Notes under the pieces: model-generated
The model's input: the letters and a program-made list of their open reading frames with translations, nothing else
Databases searched by the model: none
Told to the model about the DNA's origin: nothing
Shown: positions 1 to 37,665 of the stretch, in pieces
How the letters are laid out: each line of letters opens with the position of its first letter
Numbering within the stretch: position 1 is the first letter of the stretch
DNA from: Gadus chalcogrammus
Taxonomy: Eukaryota > Chordata > Actinopteri > Gadiformes > Gadidae
Assembly: GCF_026213295.1 (NCBI RefSeq)
Contig: NC_079425.1
Coordinates: forward strand, 10,708,604-10,772,603
DNA: 64,000 nt
Reading direction: 5' to 3'
Position numbers and translations under genes: made by a program

Positions 1-77
<77 letters not shown>
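1..77. repeat. (CA)n at window start
   Basis: Pure CA array that probably extends left of the window. Confidence 0.97.
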
Positions 78-80
<3 letters not shown>

Positions 81-116
81 GGGTGTTGGCCTGCATATGA
101 AAGGCATGCATATGAA

Positions 117-159
<43 letters not shown>

Positions 160-1040
160 AGCAAGGAGCAAGCAAGGGAGTGAAATAATAAATGGAAGAG
201 GGAAGGAGAGAGATTCCCTAACTCCCATTACCTTGGATTAGAATGAGGCAGGTATGATGATCAGTCGTTCATGTTATTAATTATACATCCCTCATCATCT
301 ATTTTCTACCTCTCCTCCTGCCTGTTCTCAGGGGAGTAGATCTAATAGCTGAGGTGAGGCGGGCTCTGCTAATTACTCACCTTGCGTTGAACGAGCCCTT
401 GCGCCCCTGCCGTGCAGTCTGGGCGGCCCCATATCAGAGCTGGGTATTTCATTAGATCCTACATGGCCGCTTTGTCGACGTGTTATTACTGCTACGTCTC
501 TGGACCGGGCCACAGCCCACCCATCCCGCTGGACGGTTCTGGTTTGTTCTGTACCATGTGTTTGTTGTACGTTTTCAGGATTGAGATGAGCTGATAGTTA
601 AATAGATGGGAGTGTTTGTCCAGTGTGAGTTTGGAATGACATAGTTGACGCAGCAAGTTTAGTAATTGTCAAAATGACAACACACTGCAGCCTTCAGACA
701 AGGAATCCAAGGAGTGTGGTTGAGCTTAACAAGGGCTTCCTATCAGATACCCCTCAGGCTGCCACAAAGCAACATGCACTCTAATCCATGGTATAGGATG
801 GTTTCCTTTCCCTCATTGAACCGCTCTTCATTGATGTTTTCCCAAGCCCAGACCGAAGAACAATCCCCACTCCTTTTGATCATGTCAACAATGATTTGGA
901 GAGACTTCCTGTTGTTTTGTCTCATTTCACTGCAGCGCTCTCATTCTCTGTTTGGTCAATTGCTTCCTGTTGTTCCCCTGTGTGTCTGTGTGTGTGTGCG
1001 TATGTCTGTGTGTGTATACGTCTGTGTGTTTGTGTACATT

Positions 1041-1094
<54 letters not shown>

Positions 1095-2925
1095 TACCGA
1101 GGGAGTTCTGTTGCCAGCAGTTGGCAGCCCCTGTCTTGCATGAATAGGTATTTGATGTCACCAATCCCCATCGGCGTCTCGCCTTCCCCCAGCTCATTCT
1201 GTGCCACTGAATGTACAATATCTTGTGTGCATTTATGTCACATATACATACATGACGCAGCAGAAGTCATGGATGGACAATGCCAGCCTGTAATATGGAA
1301 TGTTTGTTTTCATGCAAGTTTAGTTACTTTTGGTTTTTAATTTTGAATGTGCGTCCGTGTGCTATGTGTACGTTTGAAAGCAGCACTTCTGTAGCATCGT
1401 TTGGAACAGTAGAAGAGACTCCTGACCGGGCCTTGTCATTAATATTGTCCTCGACAGGTTCAGGTTACCATGGGAACCATAGCCGATCAGCAGCCCTATC
1501 AGAGGGTTGCATGGACCCACTATGGATTCAGTGTCATTGGGCATTTGCACCCCACCCCCCCACCCCCGCTCTACATCAGTCATCATATTCGGCCCATCAT
1601 GGGAAAGGTGTGGTCGGCGAGTCTCACGGTGGTTCTGCCTACGTTTCCCACACTCCTCTCTGTCTTCATCGGCTTTCTTCGAGGCCTTCACCACATGTCA
1701 CCATAGCATATTATTTGGCCTCCATGTCGCATGTGATTCAAGTCATGCCATCAAGGCGCTCTCCACCAGGACGGTCTGTGGGCACGTTCACATGGAATGA
1801 TTCATCGATTCCTCCAGAATCCCCAATCCCACGTGCAGCCCGTGTTGCCTCTGGTTTTGTGTCTCATGTTATGCTTTCCACAAGCCGCTGAGTAAACTGT
1901 CCAAAAGCCTCTTCTTGTTCTTCGTCTTGGATGATTTATTGTGTTCAACAAAGTGACATTTCCCTCTATACGGTTGAAGTTTACTACTTCATCAATCTCA
2001 TTCAGACAGAACGGAGATCATTTGATTTGTTTCCAGGCATAGAAAATGGCCCGTCCATAACCATTTGATGCAAAATATTTCTGACACAGACCATAACCCC
2101 GGCTGTTGTAACCCAGATTTAGATGAATGACCCAATGACTAATGCGTATCAGAGTCATCTGAACACAGTGAGGTCAGCGAGATCCCAGGTAACACCGTGG
2201 TCATAACATATCCAGCACCGTGTAAACCAAGAGTAGACCAGTGTAATCCTTCTCCGTCGTGGAATAACGACCTTGACTCCAGGTCGCCAGGCTGTCCGGT
2301 GGCCCCGTTGTTCCCCAGGGGGGGGGGCTCTGTCCCTGGGTTGTTTGGGGTTGTTTGGACGGGTAGGGACACTGCAGGGTTATATCACGAGAGGATAAAA
2401 AAGAGTGGAAAATGATTAACTCAGCAGACAACAGAGAGAGATGTGTGTGTGTGTGTGCGTGTGCGTGTGCGTACCTGCATTGTAAGGCTCTTTCGTGTTG
2501 GTCGTCGGCTGTACAGTTGCTTGGGCCCCTTTACCAATATGCTTACCGAAGGCATTGTGTATTGTGCTGCCATTTTGGCTTTGGTTTGATGCAGCAGAAA
2601 ATTGATTATAGCTATATGTTGCATGCCTTTTGCTGTGCATGACGGCGAAAAGCTCTTATTTGACGCCGTTTTATGATGAATGCAGCCTTTTTTTCCCCAG
2701 TTATTCACTTCTCCAGTCATGTGTAACTGTATATTTTTGTTTCCCATGCGACGACAGTTTTTGGTCATCAAAAACGCTAACTAAGCGCGGCTCCTTGCTG
2801 AGCTGCTTAGTGCTTGGATGTATTTACTCATCAAGCTGACTACCTGTACTACCTCACTGCTCTCTGTCCCCGTACAGTTCTCACACGCACTCCCCTCTCT
2901 CTCCCCCTCTCTCTCTCTCCCGTAG
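1..2925. other. plekha7 intron, 3' part, with microsatellites
   Basis: No exon of the PLEKHA7 WW or PH region could be recognised here. The stretch holds (CA)n at 1-77, (GT)n at 119-156, an interrupted GT tract at 979-1092 (pure from 1042 to 1087), and short GT at 2440-2472. Open frames over the GT tract encode only Cys-Val or Thr-His repeats and are artefacts. The 3' end has a CT-rich tract (2881-2922) leading to the acceptor of the first visible exon. Confidence 0.7.
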
Positions 2926-27530
<24,605 letters not shown>

Positions 27531-28079
27531 TCAGAGAACTCCAAAGTAAGGCCTGACCGCATGGCGACGCTGAGTGCTAATGGCTGGCGCAGGGGGCCTC
27601 CAACTCTTTCTCCCCAGCGCCGCCGCCGCCGCCGCGCTCCCTCTGCTTCTGTTCCCCACCCTGCATCTGCATGCCCCGCTGCTGTGCCGTCACGCTGTAA
27701 ACAACTCACAACGTCATCTAGGTTAGGTAGCAGCCCCATGCCGTCTCACTGTAATCAACAACCAGACAGCCTCTCTCAACCCCCGCACTGATAATTGTTT
27801 ACAATTTGTTTTGTGTTATTTATCTTTTTTTTTTTTTTTCCTCTGTTTCCTTTTTGTTTCGCTCTGCCAAAATATTTATGGACGTTTGAGACGGGAATGA
27901 AACAAACACGGCGTGGCGTGGCGTTATTGTGTGTAATTAACAAAAGGAGTGAGACACCTTTTGATTTCACACCTTGACAGCTCCCTCGTCGGCACAGCTG
28001 CATTCCACAACACTAATTAGCCCACCATCTGTAACCTGACGCCAACCAGACAATAAAAAGACATTTGCCGCCGTTACAG

Positions 28080-28350
<271 letters not shown>

Positions 28351-30119
28351 CACAAATACAGTGCAGTGTCTCAACATTCATTATATTGAACACATGCAGA
28401 CAAGAATGCTCATTTATGCTGCATTTCAAGCGCTGCCGCACAATAGCTAGACTTTCTGTAACTCCTCACCATTTACAGGCAAACCTTTATAGAAAGATTT
28501 CAGGCTAAGTGCCAAACAAGTTAGTGCCTCTTGAATTGGTAGCTTTCATCCCTGACTTTTTATTTCAACATCGTTGCATGATCTGGTTTGGGTGATGCTT
28601 GATTTCCTAAAGTCATTTCCAGTCCAGCTTTTAGAGGTCGACCAAAATGTGCAGTTGGTTTTAAAATGACTCTTGGTGGTATGACACAGTTCTGTGTAAA
28701 CAGGTCAACAACAACATCTGGTGTCCACAGAAATGGAGAAACAAACGTAGTCACTGTGATATAAACCAACGTAACAAATGACTATAAATGTCAAAGTTAA
28801 TTCGAAAATATGAAGTAAACTTGAACAGACCTCAAAAAAAACAAAGCTTTATACTATGAAAGTTGTGAACATATTGAGCTTTATACAGTACAATGTTTGT
28901 GGACAGAGTAATGCTGAAACTCTTAAGTTGTTCACTTTAGTGCAAACAGAAATGGGGGAAAGTCTTCAATGTGTGTCTTCATTCATTCCCTTATGTATTT
29001 ATTTTATTTGAGTTGATTTGGCAATTCTGGTTACATTTTCAGTTGACAAAATCTAAGTGCATGATCACCATAACACTGTATAAACATTGACAGTAGCATT
29101 TCCATACCTCATCGAATAAATGTGTCGTACTGCAGTGTTACACAGTGAATGCATTTCAACCAATATTTAAACATTATATATTCCTTGTTGATCACATGGA
29201 CAAACAAATACACATGCACACAAACACACGTGTATGCATGCATGCACCCACAGACAAACACACAGACGTTCCTTCTTGTTTAGGTAGACTTGAATGGAAA
29301 GTTAGAATGAATTTTTTCTTACTCTTATTCTCTTATTCTTTTTCTCCCGTAGCTCAAGCTGTTTCTCGACAATGAGGTGCTATTCCAACCCGGGAGTCAT
29401 GAAGGAAATAGCATTTGTTTTGCTTGATTGGGACAGTTGCATTGGTACATAGTAGAAGACAAGTAGAAACCATTTAACCTGCGCGCTGTGGCTTAAGACG
29501 GCATCCAGCATTTCAGCTCAGCAGCGTCGCTCCCCCAGAAGTTTCAAAAAAGAGACCTGGAACACCACAAGGCTGCTGTTTCATTCTGCGAAACAGTGAG
29601 GTGTCAAAACTAATGTTAATAACTCATAACTATTTTCTACATGTTTTTGCACTTTGACCTGTACATGATACAATCGAGAACAGTTCAAATGGATATTTTC
29701 GAGATAAGAAAATGAAACACTTTTACTTGCGATGTTATATCAGATTGGAACCTTTTATTTTCAGACATGGAATGCGTGAGATACCATCTTATAGAATGTA
29801 AATATAAGGTACAAATGTATAATGCGGATAGTATTTTTTTCAAAACTATGATGACGTTCTTACTCCAAATCACTTGAAAATATATGATGTGTGTCTACAC
29901 TGCCAGTCTCTTATTAGCTTGCCAAAATGAACTTTTATTTTTGCTTACATCAGAATGAAAATAGCCTTTAACACATTTTCGTCTGAGAGAAAGTGTTTGC
30001 ACAATGGGAATTTATATAAAAAATGTGAATATTATTAAATATATTAACACTATTAAATCACCAGACCTTTTATTTTCAACATTCACATGTATTGATTTTT
30101 GCAATTTAGTTCATAAGGC

Positions 30120-30125
30120 AATAAA
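30120..30125 (+). terminator. Candidate poly(A) signal AATAAA for plekha7
   Basis: AATAAA followed by gacttttctac and a GT-rich downstream element. Earlier AATAAA at 28052 and 29115 are alternatives. Confidence 0.35.
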
Positions 30126-30306
30126 GACTTTTCTACAAAAAAGTTGACTGTTGACTCTTCACTGTACAAATATGACCAGTGTGAAACCTGTTTATACCCT
30201 TCCAGCTTCTGCATGGGAAAAAACGATTGCCCGTTCATTGTAAATTAAGCAGTTTCAGATAGTGATGTTTGAGAAAAGGATATAGGACTGTATATGTAAC
30301 ATTTAG

Positions 30307-30308
<2 letters not shown>

Positions 30309-30341
<33 letters not shown>
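30309..30341. repeat. (TA)n
   Basis: Pure TA dinucleotide tract of about 33 bp. Confidence 0.95.
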
Positions 30342-30344
<3 letters not shown>

Positions 30345-30449
30345 GAAGCATATTTGGTTTATATTTCAAATAGATATATAGGATACTGTCATTTCACTTT
30401 TGGCAAAACCGACTTCATACATAAATTGACCAACCATGCAAGGCAACAG

Positions 30450-30551
30450 TCCAGGTAAACAACAAAAACCTGAAAATGAGTGAATTAATGAATTTATTGA
30501 AAAAATAAAATAGATCATAGATCAAGCTTAGATCAGTGGTTGTCTTCTGTG
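30450..30551 (+). repeat. Copy 2 of the donor-containing duplicated segment
   Basis: It shares tccaggtaaacaac, acctgaaaatgagtgaat, aatgaatttattgaa, aataaaata, and the end tagatca(c/g)tggtt(c/g)tcttctgt with 24411-24515, in the same orientation. Confidence 0.85.
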
Positions 30552-30639
30552 AAGGGCCTGTGACTCCATCTTTAGGTCCTTAGATTAAACTTCCATCTGC
30601 TTCCAACAACCTCAAAATGTTTGTTATCACCTCGTCGGG

Positions 30640-30750
30640 AGTAGATAGGGTTAGGTGTTTGCTCAGGGACACCTTGACACTGCTAGGAGGTGCTTGGGAT
30701 GCAAGTCTATCCGCTCTACCTCCTGAACTAAGTCGACCCAAATGTTCTTG
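30640..30750. mobile_element. Fragment of a teleost interspersed repeat
   Basis: The words tgctcagggacaccttgacac and ccgctctacctcctgaacta resemble the tail of a dispersed repeat very common in teleost genomes. The family cannot be named from sequence reading. Confidence 0.5.
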
Positions 30751-31639
30751 TTTAAATGTAAACATATTTTATTTTGAAAATACTTGCTTGCACTTTATAA
30801 AGTATAAATTATACACTTTATACTTTAATCTTTATACTACTTTGTTTGATTAATTTCATGTATGCCTGACTGCCCACTTAATTAGGATTCCTACTTGCCT
30901 GCTGGTTACCACCTGCCTAGCTTCCTACCTACCAGCCTGCATGCTTGTCTACCTGTCAGTAAATATATACATTGATATATAGATTGTACTCGATAGCTTG
31001 CTAACATGTTCTTTATATGAACTGACAATTATAAAGTTAATGAAGTCTGGCATAAAAAAAACACACATTTGTAAAGCCCATTATATATTATTGATGAATG
31101 GAACATATCTTCATTCTGGCCATGTACAAAAGGAAAAGTACAAAATGCACACTCATCATAGCTGGCGGATTCTCTTTGAACGCCACATTGATTGCTTTGA
31201 CCTATTAAACTTCATTCTATTATTTGAAAAGCCAATGCCGTGCTTCCATGGAGGTGAACTTTCAATTCAAAACAGTCTTTTTGAAATGTTACTTAAGTTC
31301 AAAGCTTTTCCTATCTGAAAGGGCATTTTTAATTCTGTGTCTACATTTTCCAACCAAGAAGGTATAGACATTAATACCTCTGGAGTCTGTAGCAAAGAAT
31401 TCATATCTTTAAATCATGAACTATGTCTCCATTGCAATTGTAAAAGAAAGCTCCCTAGACTACATGGTATTGAACTTGTGAATCAAAATAAGGATTAAAA
31501 TTTTTTTTGCACCGAGGTTCAACACAATCCACGTACTCAGTGGATTTCCACTAATACAAACTGACTTAAGGAGTTTGAGGGGTACTAAAAAAACAACCCC
31601 CAGATTGTTTAGTCCCGCTCACTCCCGGTGTGTGATGAT

Positions 31640-32140
31640 GCTTCTTAGTTATTGGACATGTGTTGCCTCTAACTTATTTCACTTAGAGTGGGCTGTGCCC
31701 TTCCCAAGTGGGCTAATATCTCTTTAATTGAAGAGTAATTACCTTCCTTCATGTGCGGCGCTTTGAAGACACCTGAGAGCGGATGCACCTCCCTCAGTGC
31801 CCACCGTAGGAGCCTCCATCCATTCTCCGGGATGGAGTCCGGCCCCCGCGGTGCCTGAACAACACCCATCGCATCCTCTCTTCTGCTTATTTTGCAATAA
31901 AAGTGGGATGTTTTTCCACTCCTCCTGCAAAAAAAAAGAAGAAGAAATTCCACCCAAGACTCTCCGCTGAGGATTGTGGCATTTCCATGAATTGACGTTT
32001 GGCTGTTTTGGCTGGCGCATCGTGTACATTTGTGATTCTAGGATCTGGACTTCAAAGAGAATGAAAGAGGGCCTATTATGCTAATTGGGTCCTGTTCTGT
32101 TAAATGCAATCAAGGCCTCATACATTAATCCTTGACTAAA
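31640..32140. promoter_or_regulatory. Candidate conserved noncoding element
   Basis: Unique, repeat-free sequence with homeodomain-type cores (ctctttaattgaagagtaatta near 31720) and tattatgctaattggg near 32074. Its compositional texture resembles developmental enhancers. No alignment was possible, so this is a guess. Confidence 0.25.
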
Positions 32141-33593
32141 TACTCACTGGCTTCGCTTTGCTTCTGGAGATTCACACCAACACACTCCTCCTTAGAAAGC
32201 ATCGTTAACATTGAATCGTTTGTAGGAATTGAAAACATATATACATATAAATATCTCACTTTAATAGCGATCGTGCACGTTTTTTTGTTGACTTTGATGT
32301 TAATGCTGTCAGATGTTTACTAGCTCCAGGACAAGGAGGACCAATGGAACGCTTTAGTGAGTGAGAGCTCTGACCCCTCTGCCCTTATGGCTAATGGCTC
32401 TGTGTTGTTCACAACACTGTGCACTGAATGTACCCAGAGAACATACACAAGACTCCTTTTCCAAGAAGAGCGAGAAAGGAAAAATAGTGCCTCCATTTCC
32501 CAAGATGCTATTTTCCATTGCATCAATGAAACAGTGAATTTCTATGAATGTCTGATGACCAGACTACAGTGAACACACAATGGTACACACCTCTGTACAC
32601 TGCGGGGGAATGGAGAATGCAGTCCGCTTTTACAATGGTACAACTTAGGAATCCAATACAAAAGGCACTTTGATTTATAGACGGTATGTTATGCTGTTTT
32701 ATTATCTCAAGCGCAACAAATGGTACATTTTTTGAAGGCCTTAGAAATGGGATGCTGAATAGCTGAATAATTGAAGAGCTCAGAATCACTGAATATTCTT
32801 CCCAGTATGTCGGCATACTATAAAAAGAATAGGGAATAAAGCTGCATTATACTGTGTACTGAGTAATGTGGTGCATTGAACCAAACTATGCACATTCCTA
32901 AAACAATATGTTGGAAATATCTCTAAGTTTTTAATCAAATTGCCCTTGTGTGTCAAATTTCTGTTGAAATATTTGATGGGATACAACAATCATGTTAAAG
33001 TCAGTGAGGGAAAAGAAATACATTTTGAGCAATTAATTGCATATTGTTTTGCATGAGACAATAAAGCAGTCCCTTTAACGGAAGCCTTTTTACAATACCT
33101 ACAGCCAGCTGGGCTCTTTGTACTTAAAAGCAATCGCTTTGTAAATTAACCAATGCCCCTGGGCCTCGAGCAAAGTCATTCATAAGTGATACAAAAATAC
33201 AAGTCTTTCTTTACATACACAACTTGTACATGTAAAGATTTAGATAAATAAAACTTCATAATATTAACATAGTAAAATCTATTTTGAATTCCATTCATAA
33301 TTTGAAATAAGGAGATTTTCCATAATTTTGACTGACCATTGAACACAATTTCAACATGGGCGTCGACTGTAAACATATAATACCTCATGATGCAAACTGC
33401 TTTATTAACATTCAATGCCTTTTTGAAGTTGAAAAAATTGTATAATTTGGAACCAATATAAAATGTAATGGGGAATTCCTCATCAAATTAGTCAATAATC
33501 AATATACCTAACTGAACCTTCAAACAATGCAAGTTGCAGGCCCTATCTTACAGAAAGTAAAAGAACCTTGAAAATGTATGAACGTGAATCAAA

Positions 33594-33661
33594 GTAATAA
33601 TAGTAGTAGTGGTAGTAGCGATTGTAGTACTAGTAGTAGGTGTAGAAGTAGTAGTTGTAGT
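33594..33661. repeat. Imperfect (TAG)n
   Basis: AGT/TAG trinucleotide repeat with interruptions. Confidence 0.85.
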
Positions 33662-33679
33662 GTTGAAACAGGCCGTCCA

Positions 33680-33990
33680 TTAATGTCGCTGAAGCCATAT
33701 AATTAGAATTGGCATGTTGCGCTCCTTATTTCAACATGGTTAATCAGTGGTTCTCTGTTCACTTGAAAGGAAATATTAGATCCTGCTAAACTTTGATGAA
33801 ATCCGGAGTTACAAGTGAGAGATTGGGGTCAGCTAATGAGAACAGAGCGTCCCACTTTGCAAGTCTGATGGTGGCGGAGACCATTTGCATGTATGCAAAT
33901 AGTCTCGAAGTTAATCGCATAACTTGGCATTCATTAATGATTAAGTTATCTCATGTTGCCTCTCTATGACTAAACAATGTTGAGATATTG
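33680..33990. promoter_or_regulatory. Candidate enhancer with palindromic octamer pair
   Basis: ATTTGCAT (33883-33890) and ATGCAAAT (33893-33900) form a perfect palindrome with a GT spacer. About 20-50 bp further on come ttaatcgcata, cattaatgattaag and a TTATCTCATGTTG run. The octamer is the canonical POU/Oct site. A head-to-head pair could bind POU dimers. The regulatory role is inferred. Confidence 0.35.
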
Positions 33991-35029
33991 AATGGGGAAG
34001 CAGTGGGGGGCCAAGCAGCAGATATGTTCTGCCTACTCACTGCCCTGGAGCAAGGCACTTACCCCCCGGCAGCACCAGCTCTCACCTCTCTAATGAAATG
34101 TGTGTGTAAGATTCCCAGTTGATGGACTGCACCATTTAAGGCAGACTGTATCACACTTTGGATGTGTTGTTCTTCAGAAATAAAGAACTAGACTAGGTTT
34201 TTGTTCTATTGATAAATCATAAAACAATAGAAAATAAAACAAGACAGAACAATTGAGTGCATAAGTATAATAAAATGTTAGATTGCTGGTTTCGCATATG
34301 CATGATATTATGAAGTACCAAGGAATCCCTTCTAAGGGTGGTCCAATTGTAAGAATAGTAAAAATAATATGGAATGGAAGTTGAGGGTACTAGGTTCATA
34401 AAGCTTTCACTTATATCTTAGTTCAGGAGACCTCCTGATCATCATAATCCCTAATATTCTAAACCCAAATCCAGATTGTAATTTTATTTTCCTCACATAT
34501 AAGCTTTACTAGTAACAGACAGTAAACCCTAGCAGTGATTACATACAGTAAACCAGACAGTGGCACAGTTTTCATTTCTATATGGGTGGGACAAGTTTCA
34601 GAATTATACCTGGCTTTTGGGGGGGTCTCCAAATAAAATGGAGAAAGCACCCCACTGCCCCATCGAAAACCTTTTGGCTTCACCCAAACCTGGTTAGCGT
34701 TAGGCTTACAATTTTGACGCATTTGAGATTGATCAAAACCACAGAACTATTGTTAAATTGTTTTGTATTGTGAATAGACCATTCAAGGCTTGGATTGGGA
34801 ATTCTTTTTTTTTCTTATTACAATTGAATTGTTAGAATACAATCAAATTATACAATTCCATTGGACAATTCAAAGCCATCTCAACATGTCTCCCATGACT
34901 AATCTTTGACCTTTGAGTGTGGCCACAGACAGTCACTGCCTGTTAGCAAATTAACAATGCAGAGCAGGAGAAGAACACATGTTAATTTAATGTAACAAAA
35001 ATGTTGATTTTTTTTTAATGCGCTATCCT

Positions 35030-35190
35030 TTTCAAATATTTATGGTCTAGACTTGGAGGATGATTTCCAGATGCATCAAAGACTCATCGCATATGCAAAT
35101 ATCCTGGAACTAACCAGACACAGTGTCCTATGGTTGTCCACATGACCCACGCTTGTGTAATTGACTTTTGGTGTGAGAATACAGAGTGGG
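35030..35190. promoter_or_regulatory. Candidate regulatory stretch with Oct-type site
   Basis: Contains cgcatatgcaaatatcc and surrounding unique sequence without repeats. Inference only. Confidence 0.2.
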
Positions 35191-36000
35191 ATTTCCATTA
35201 GAGGTCTATTTTATATATAAGTGCTCGGAAGGGGTTTTAGATGTGCAGATCGGGGGTCCCGTGTGTTAACTATTACATGTTGGGACTCTGATGCGGTCAT
35301 GACTAATAGTTATACTGTATCCTCTGACTGCCATGACTTGATGGGGGTTTGTTAATCCAGAGATAAAGGAACACTTTCAATTTGAATAGACAGACCTATT
35401 TTTTTATTTAAAAATCTTTCGTACAAAGCTCCAGTGCAGAAATATAGCCTAGACTTGAGAGGCAGGGTTGGAATATATATATATATATTTTTTTCCCAAT
35501 GCATCATTAAGATGACTGTAGAATAAGAGAGAAGGTAAGGCCTAGTTTTTATGTTTGAAAAAGTACATGACAATAATAGTCGAATAAAGATACAAATACC
35601 TTTATTGTCATTATTAATTTAAGGTCAAGTAAAGCTATTTTATTTTCCAAGAAACACATGTATTGAGTTTAGAACTAGGGGACACGCGCGTACACGCCCG
35701 TTGGACATTTCTGATAGTATTTCCCAAAGTCTCCAAAAGGTGGCGCATGAGACACATGCAACACGCGGATGGGTTCATTCCGCCACACAGGTAAAGGCTG
35801 AACTCCAACCAAAATCCAATATGGGTCATCAAATGCCCTTCCCTGCTTAAAGCTATCCCTCATTTCAGGGAGGTTCGTACCTCACCCCAAATATGTGAGA
35901 TTCCAAAATTATAAAGGTAGTCTATTATAGAGGTGATTTATTTTCTATGATTTTAGTCTCGTTTTTCCCCCAGGACTCATGTTTAAAGTATTGTTCGGGG

Positions 36001-37533
36001 ATATGATGTAATGTTTTGGCTCGTTGGTGAAAAGAAGATCTTTCTTTATTTCTTCTAATTTTAAAAATAATTGTTGTTGATGAATAAATTGTCTTGCGCA
36101 GTTTGTGTGTTTCTACACAAGAGTCATCGCAGCGCTGAGTGTGATGTGCATCAGATGTGCGGACAATTCACTCTCTCCCTCTCCACTTTACTCCTCTAGC
36201 GCTCCTCGCTTCTCCTCCCCACCTTCCAGCATCATATGACTTCAGAGAACTCACTGAGTTCTTAAGCTATCTCCTCTCTTTGTAAGTAATATCCTGCTAT
36301 ATATGCTTTAATTTATATACTATTTGGGAAAGAAAGACTTTTAAAATTGTCGAACTGTGGGTTGTCAAAAAAATAGCATGTTTACCTGCTCTTATACTGT
36401 CCGTTCAGAAATTCGTTTAGAAATGCAGCGTTGTTTTTGCCAATGTGTTTCCCCTTCTTTAAAGGCAGGGTTATTGAAGATTTCGCGATTGACTTTTGAG
36501 CTAAGCCCAATTTAACCCGCGGATCAGCAAGGCATTAGGCTACACACACGTTTTTTTTTTCTTCTTCTGATCATCGGAGTGCAACCTGTGGGTCACCTTT
36601 GTCGGCAGCCGGGTCTTTAATGTCATTTCAGAGTACAGAACAAACAAAGTATAGTCTATTCTAAAGCCCCACCAGTATTCCCTAAGCAGCTATAGGACTG
36701 TTCCTGTTTCGTTTGTGCAAATGTTTTGTTTACAGTCTATTAGCCTATTCACCTGTTCCGGCAGATAGAATTTCATGAATCATAATATAGTGGTCATAAG
36801 TCTATTGGTTAATTCATTCCTATACTAAATATCATTTTTTTTCAATATAAAAAATATAGGCTATGGTAGGGTCGATTTAAATCAATTTAATATATTGAAT
36901 CAATGGGTTATTATAGCGAGTAGATGAACGATATTCAAATTGGAAAATCTTTTACAGTTTTCTAACATTACAGGGTGCCAAATGAAAAGAAAGGCCTTTT
37001 TATTCTAGAAAACAAATGCATTAAAATACATTTTTGAAACCTTCTAAATCGAGAAGGAGCTCTTTGCTTATAATTTAAGGAAGGAAATGTCGAATAATTT
37101 GAATAATATTTTGTTTGAACAAATCCTGTTTTGTTGTATCGCCTTAAAAACAAGACGACATACCTTCGTGGAAACTGAACCATATTGCCTGATGCGCAAT
37201 AAAATATTTTCAGATGAATTAATTCCTACGTCAAATGTGACATTCTCATATATATAAAATAAAATAAATGAACATCAAAATGAAAGCTATGTCCTTGCTC
37301 TTTTTGGTTTTCACACTCTCTTAAACTCAAGTGATGGAGCAAACTCTTATATTTGTAACACTGTCTTAAAATACATATAATGACAATAGTGTCTAGATCC
37401 TGAAATAACTTCACATCATAAACTTCATAACCTTCGTGTTGACTGACTGATGGACATCTAAGCACACTTAACCTATTATAGCACGTCAATTGTGCGCGGC
37501 AACAAACGCCTCCACTGTCTTCAATGTAGTTCT

Positions 37534-37615
<82 letters not shown>

Positions 37616-37620
37616 TCTCC
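36001..37620. other. Upstream of putative sox6 promoter
   Basis: AT-rich. A pyrimidine-rich block with a gtaagtaat donor-like sequence at 36282 could mark an alternative first exon (about 36180-36281). (CT)n at 37537-37620. Nothing else identified. Confidence 0.35.
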
Positions 37621-37665
37621 ATTTAGCTCTATCTCTCTCGCTCGCTCGCTCGCTTGCTCGCGCGC
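37537..37665. repeat. (CT)n and (CTCG)n
   Basis: Pure (CT)n from 37537 to about 37610, then ctcgctcgctcgctcgct at 37637-37654 followed by CG-rich cgcgcgca. Confidence 0.95.

Larger units (their letters stand above)
30146..36000. other. Intergenic, AT-rich; no gene seen
   Basis: Between the plekha7 3' end and the CpG-richer promoter region. The human neighbour C11orf58 lies between PLEKHA7 and SOX6, but no coding trace of it was found here. It contains candidate regulatory stretches (listed separately), a (TAG)n-type tract at 33594-33661, and a repeat-like fragment at 34010-34100 (gccctggagcaaggcactta word). Confidence 0.5.

Noticed and set aside
714..1340. 208-codon frame and several overlapping frames
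   Set aside because: The middle is Cys-Val repeat from a GT microsatellite and the flanks resemble no protein.
1280..1891. 203-codon frame on + strand
   Set aside because: No family resemblance, no splice logic, and it sits in the intron upstream of the PH exon.
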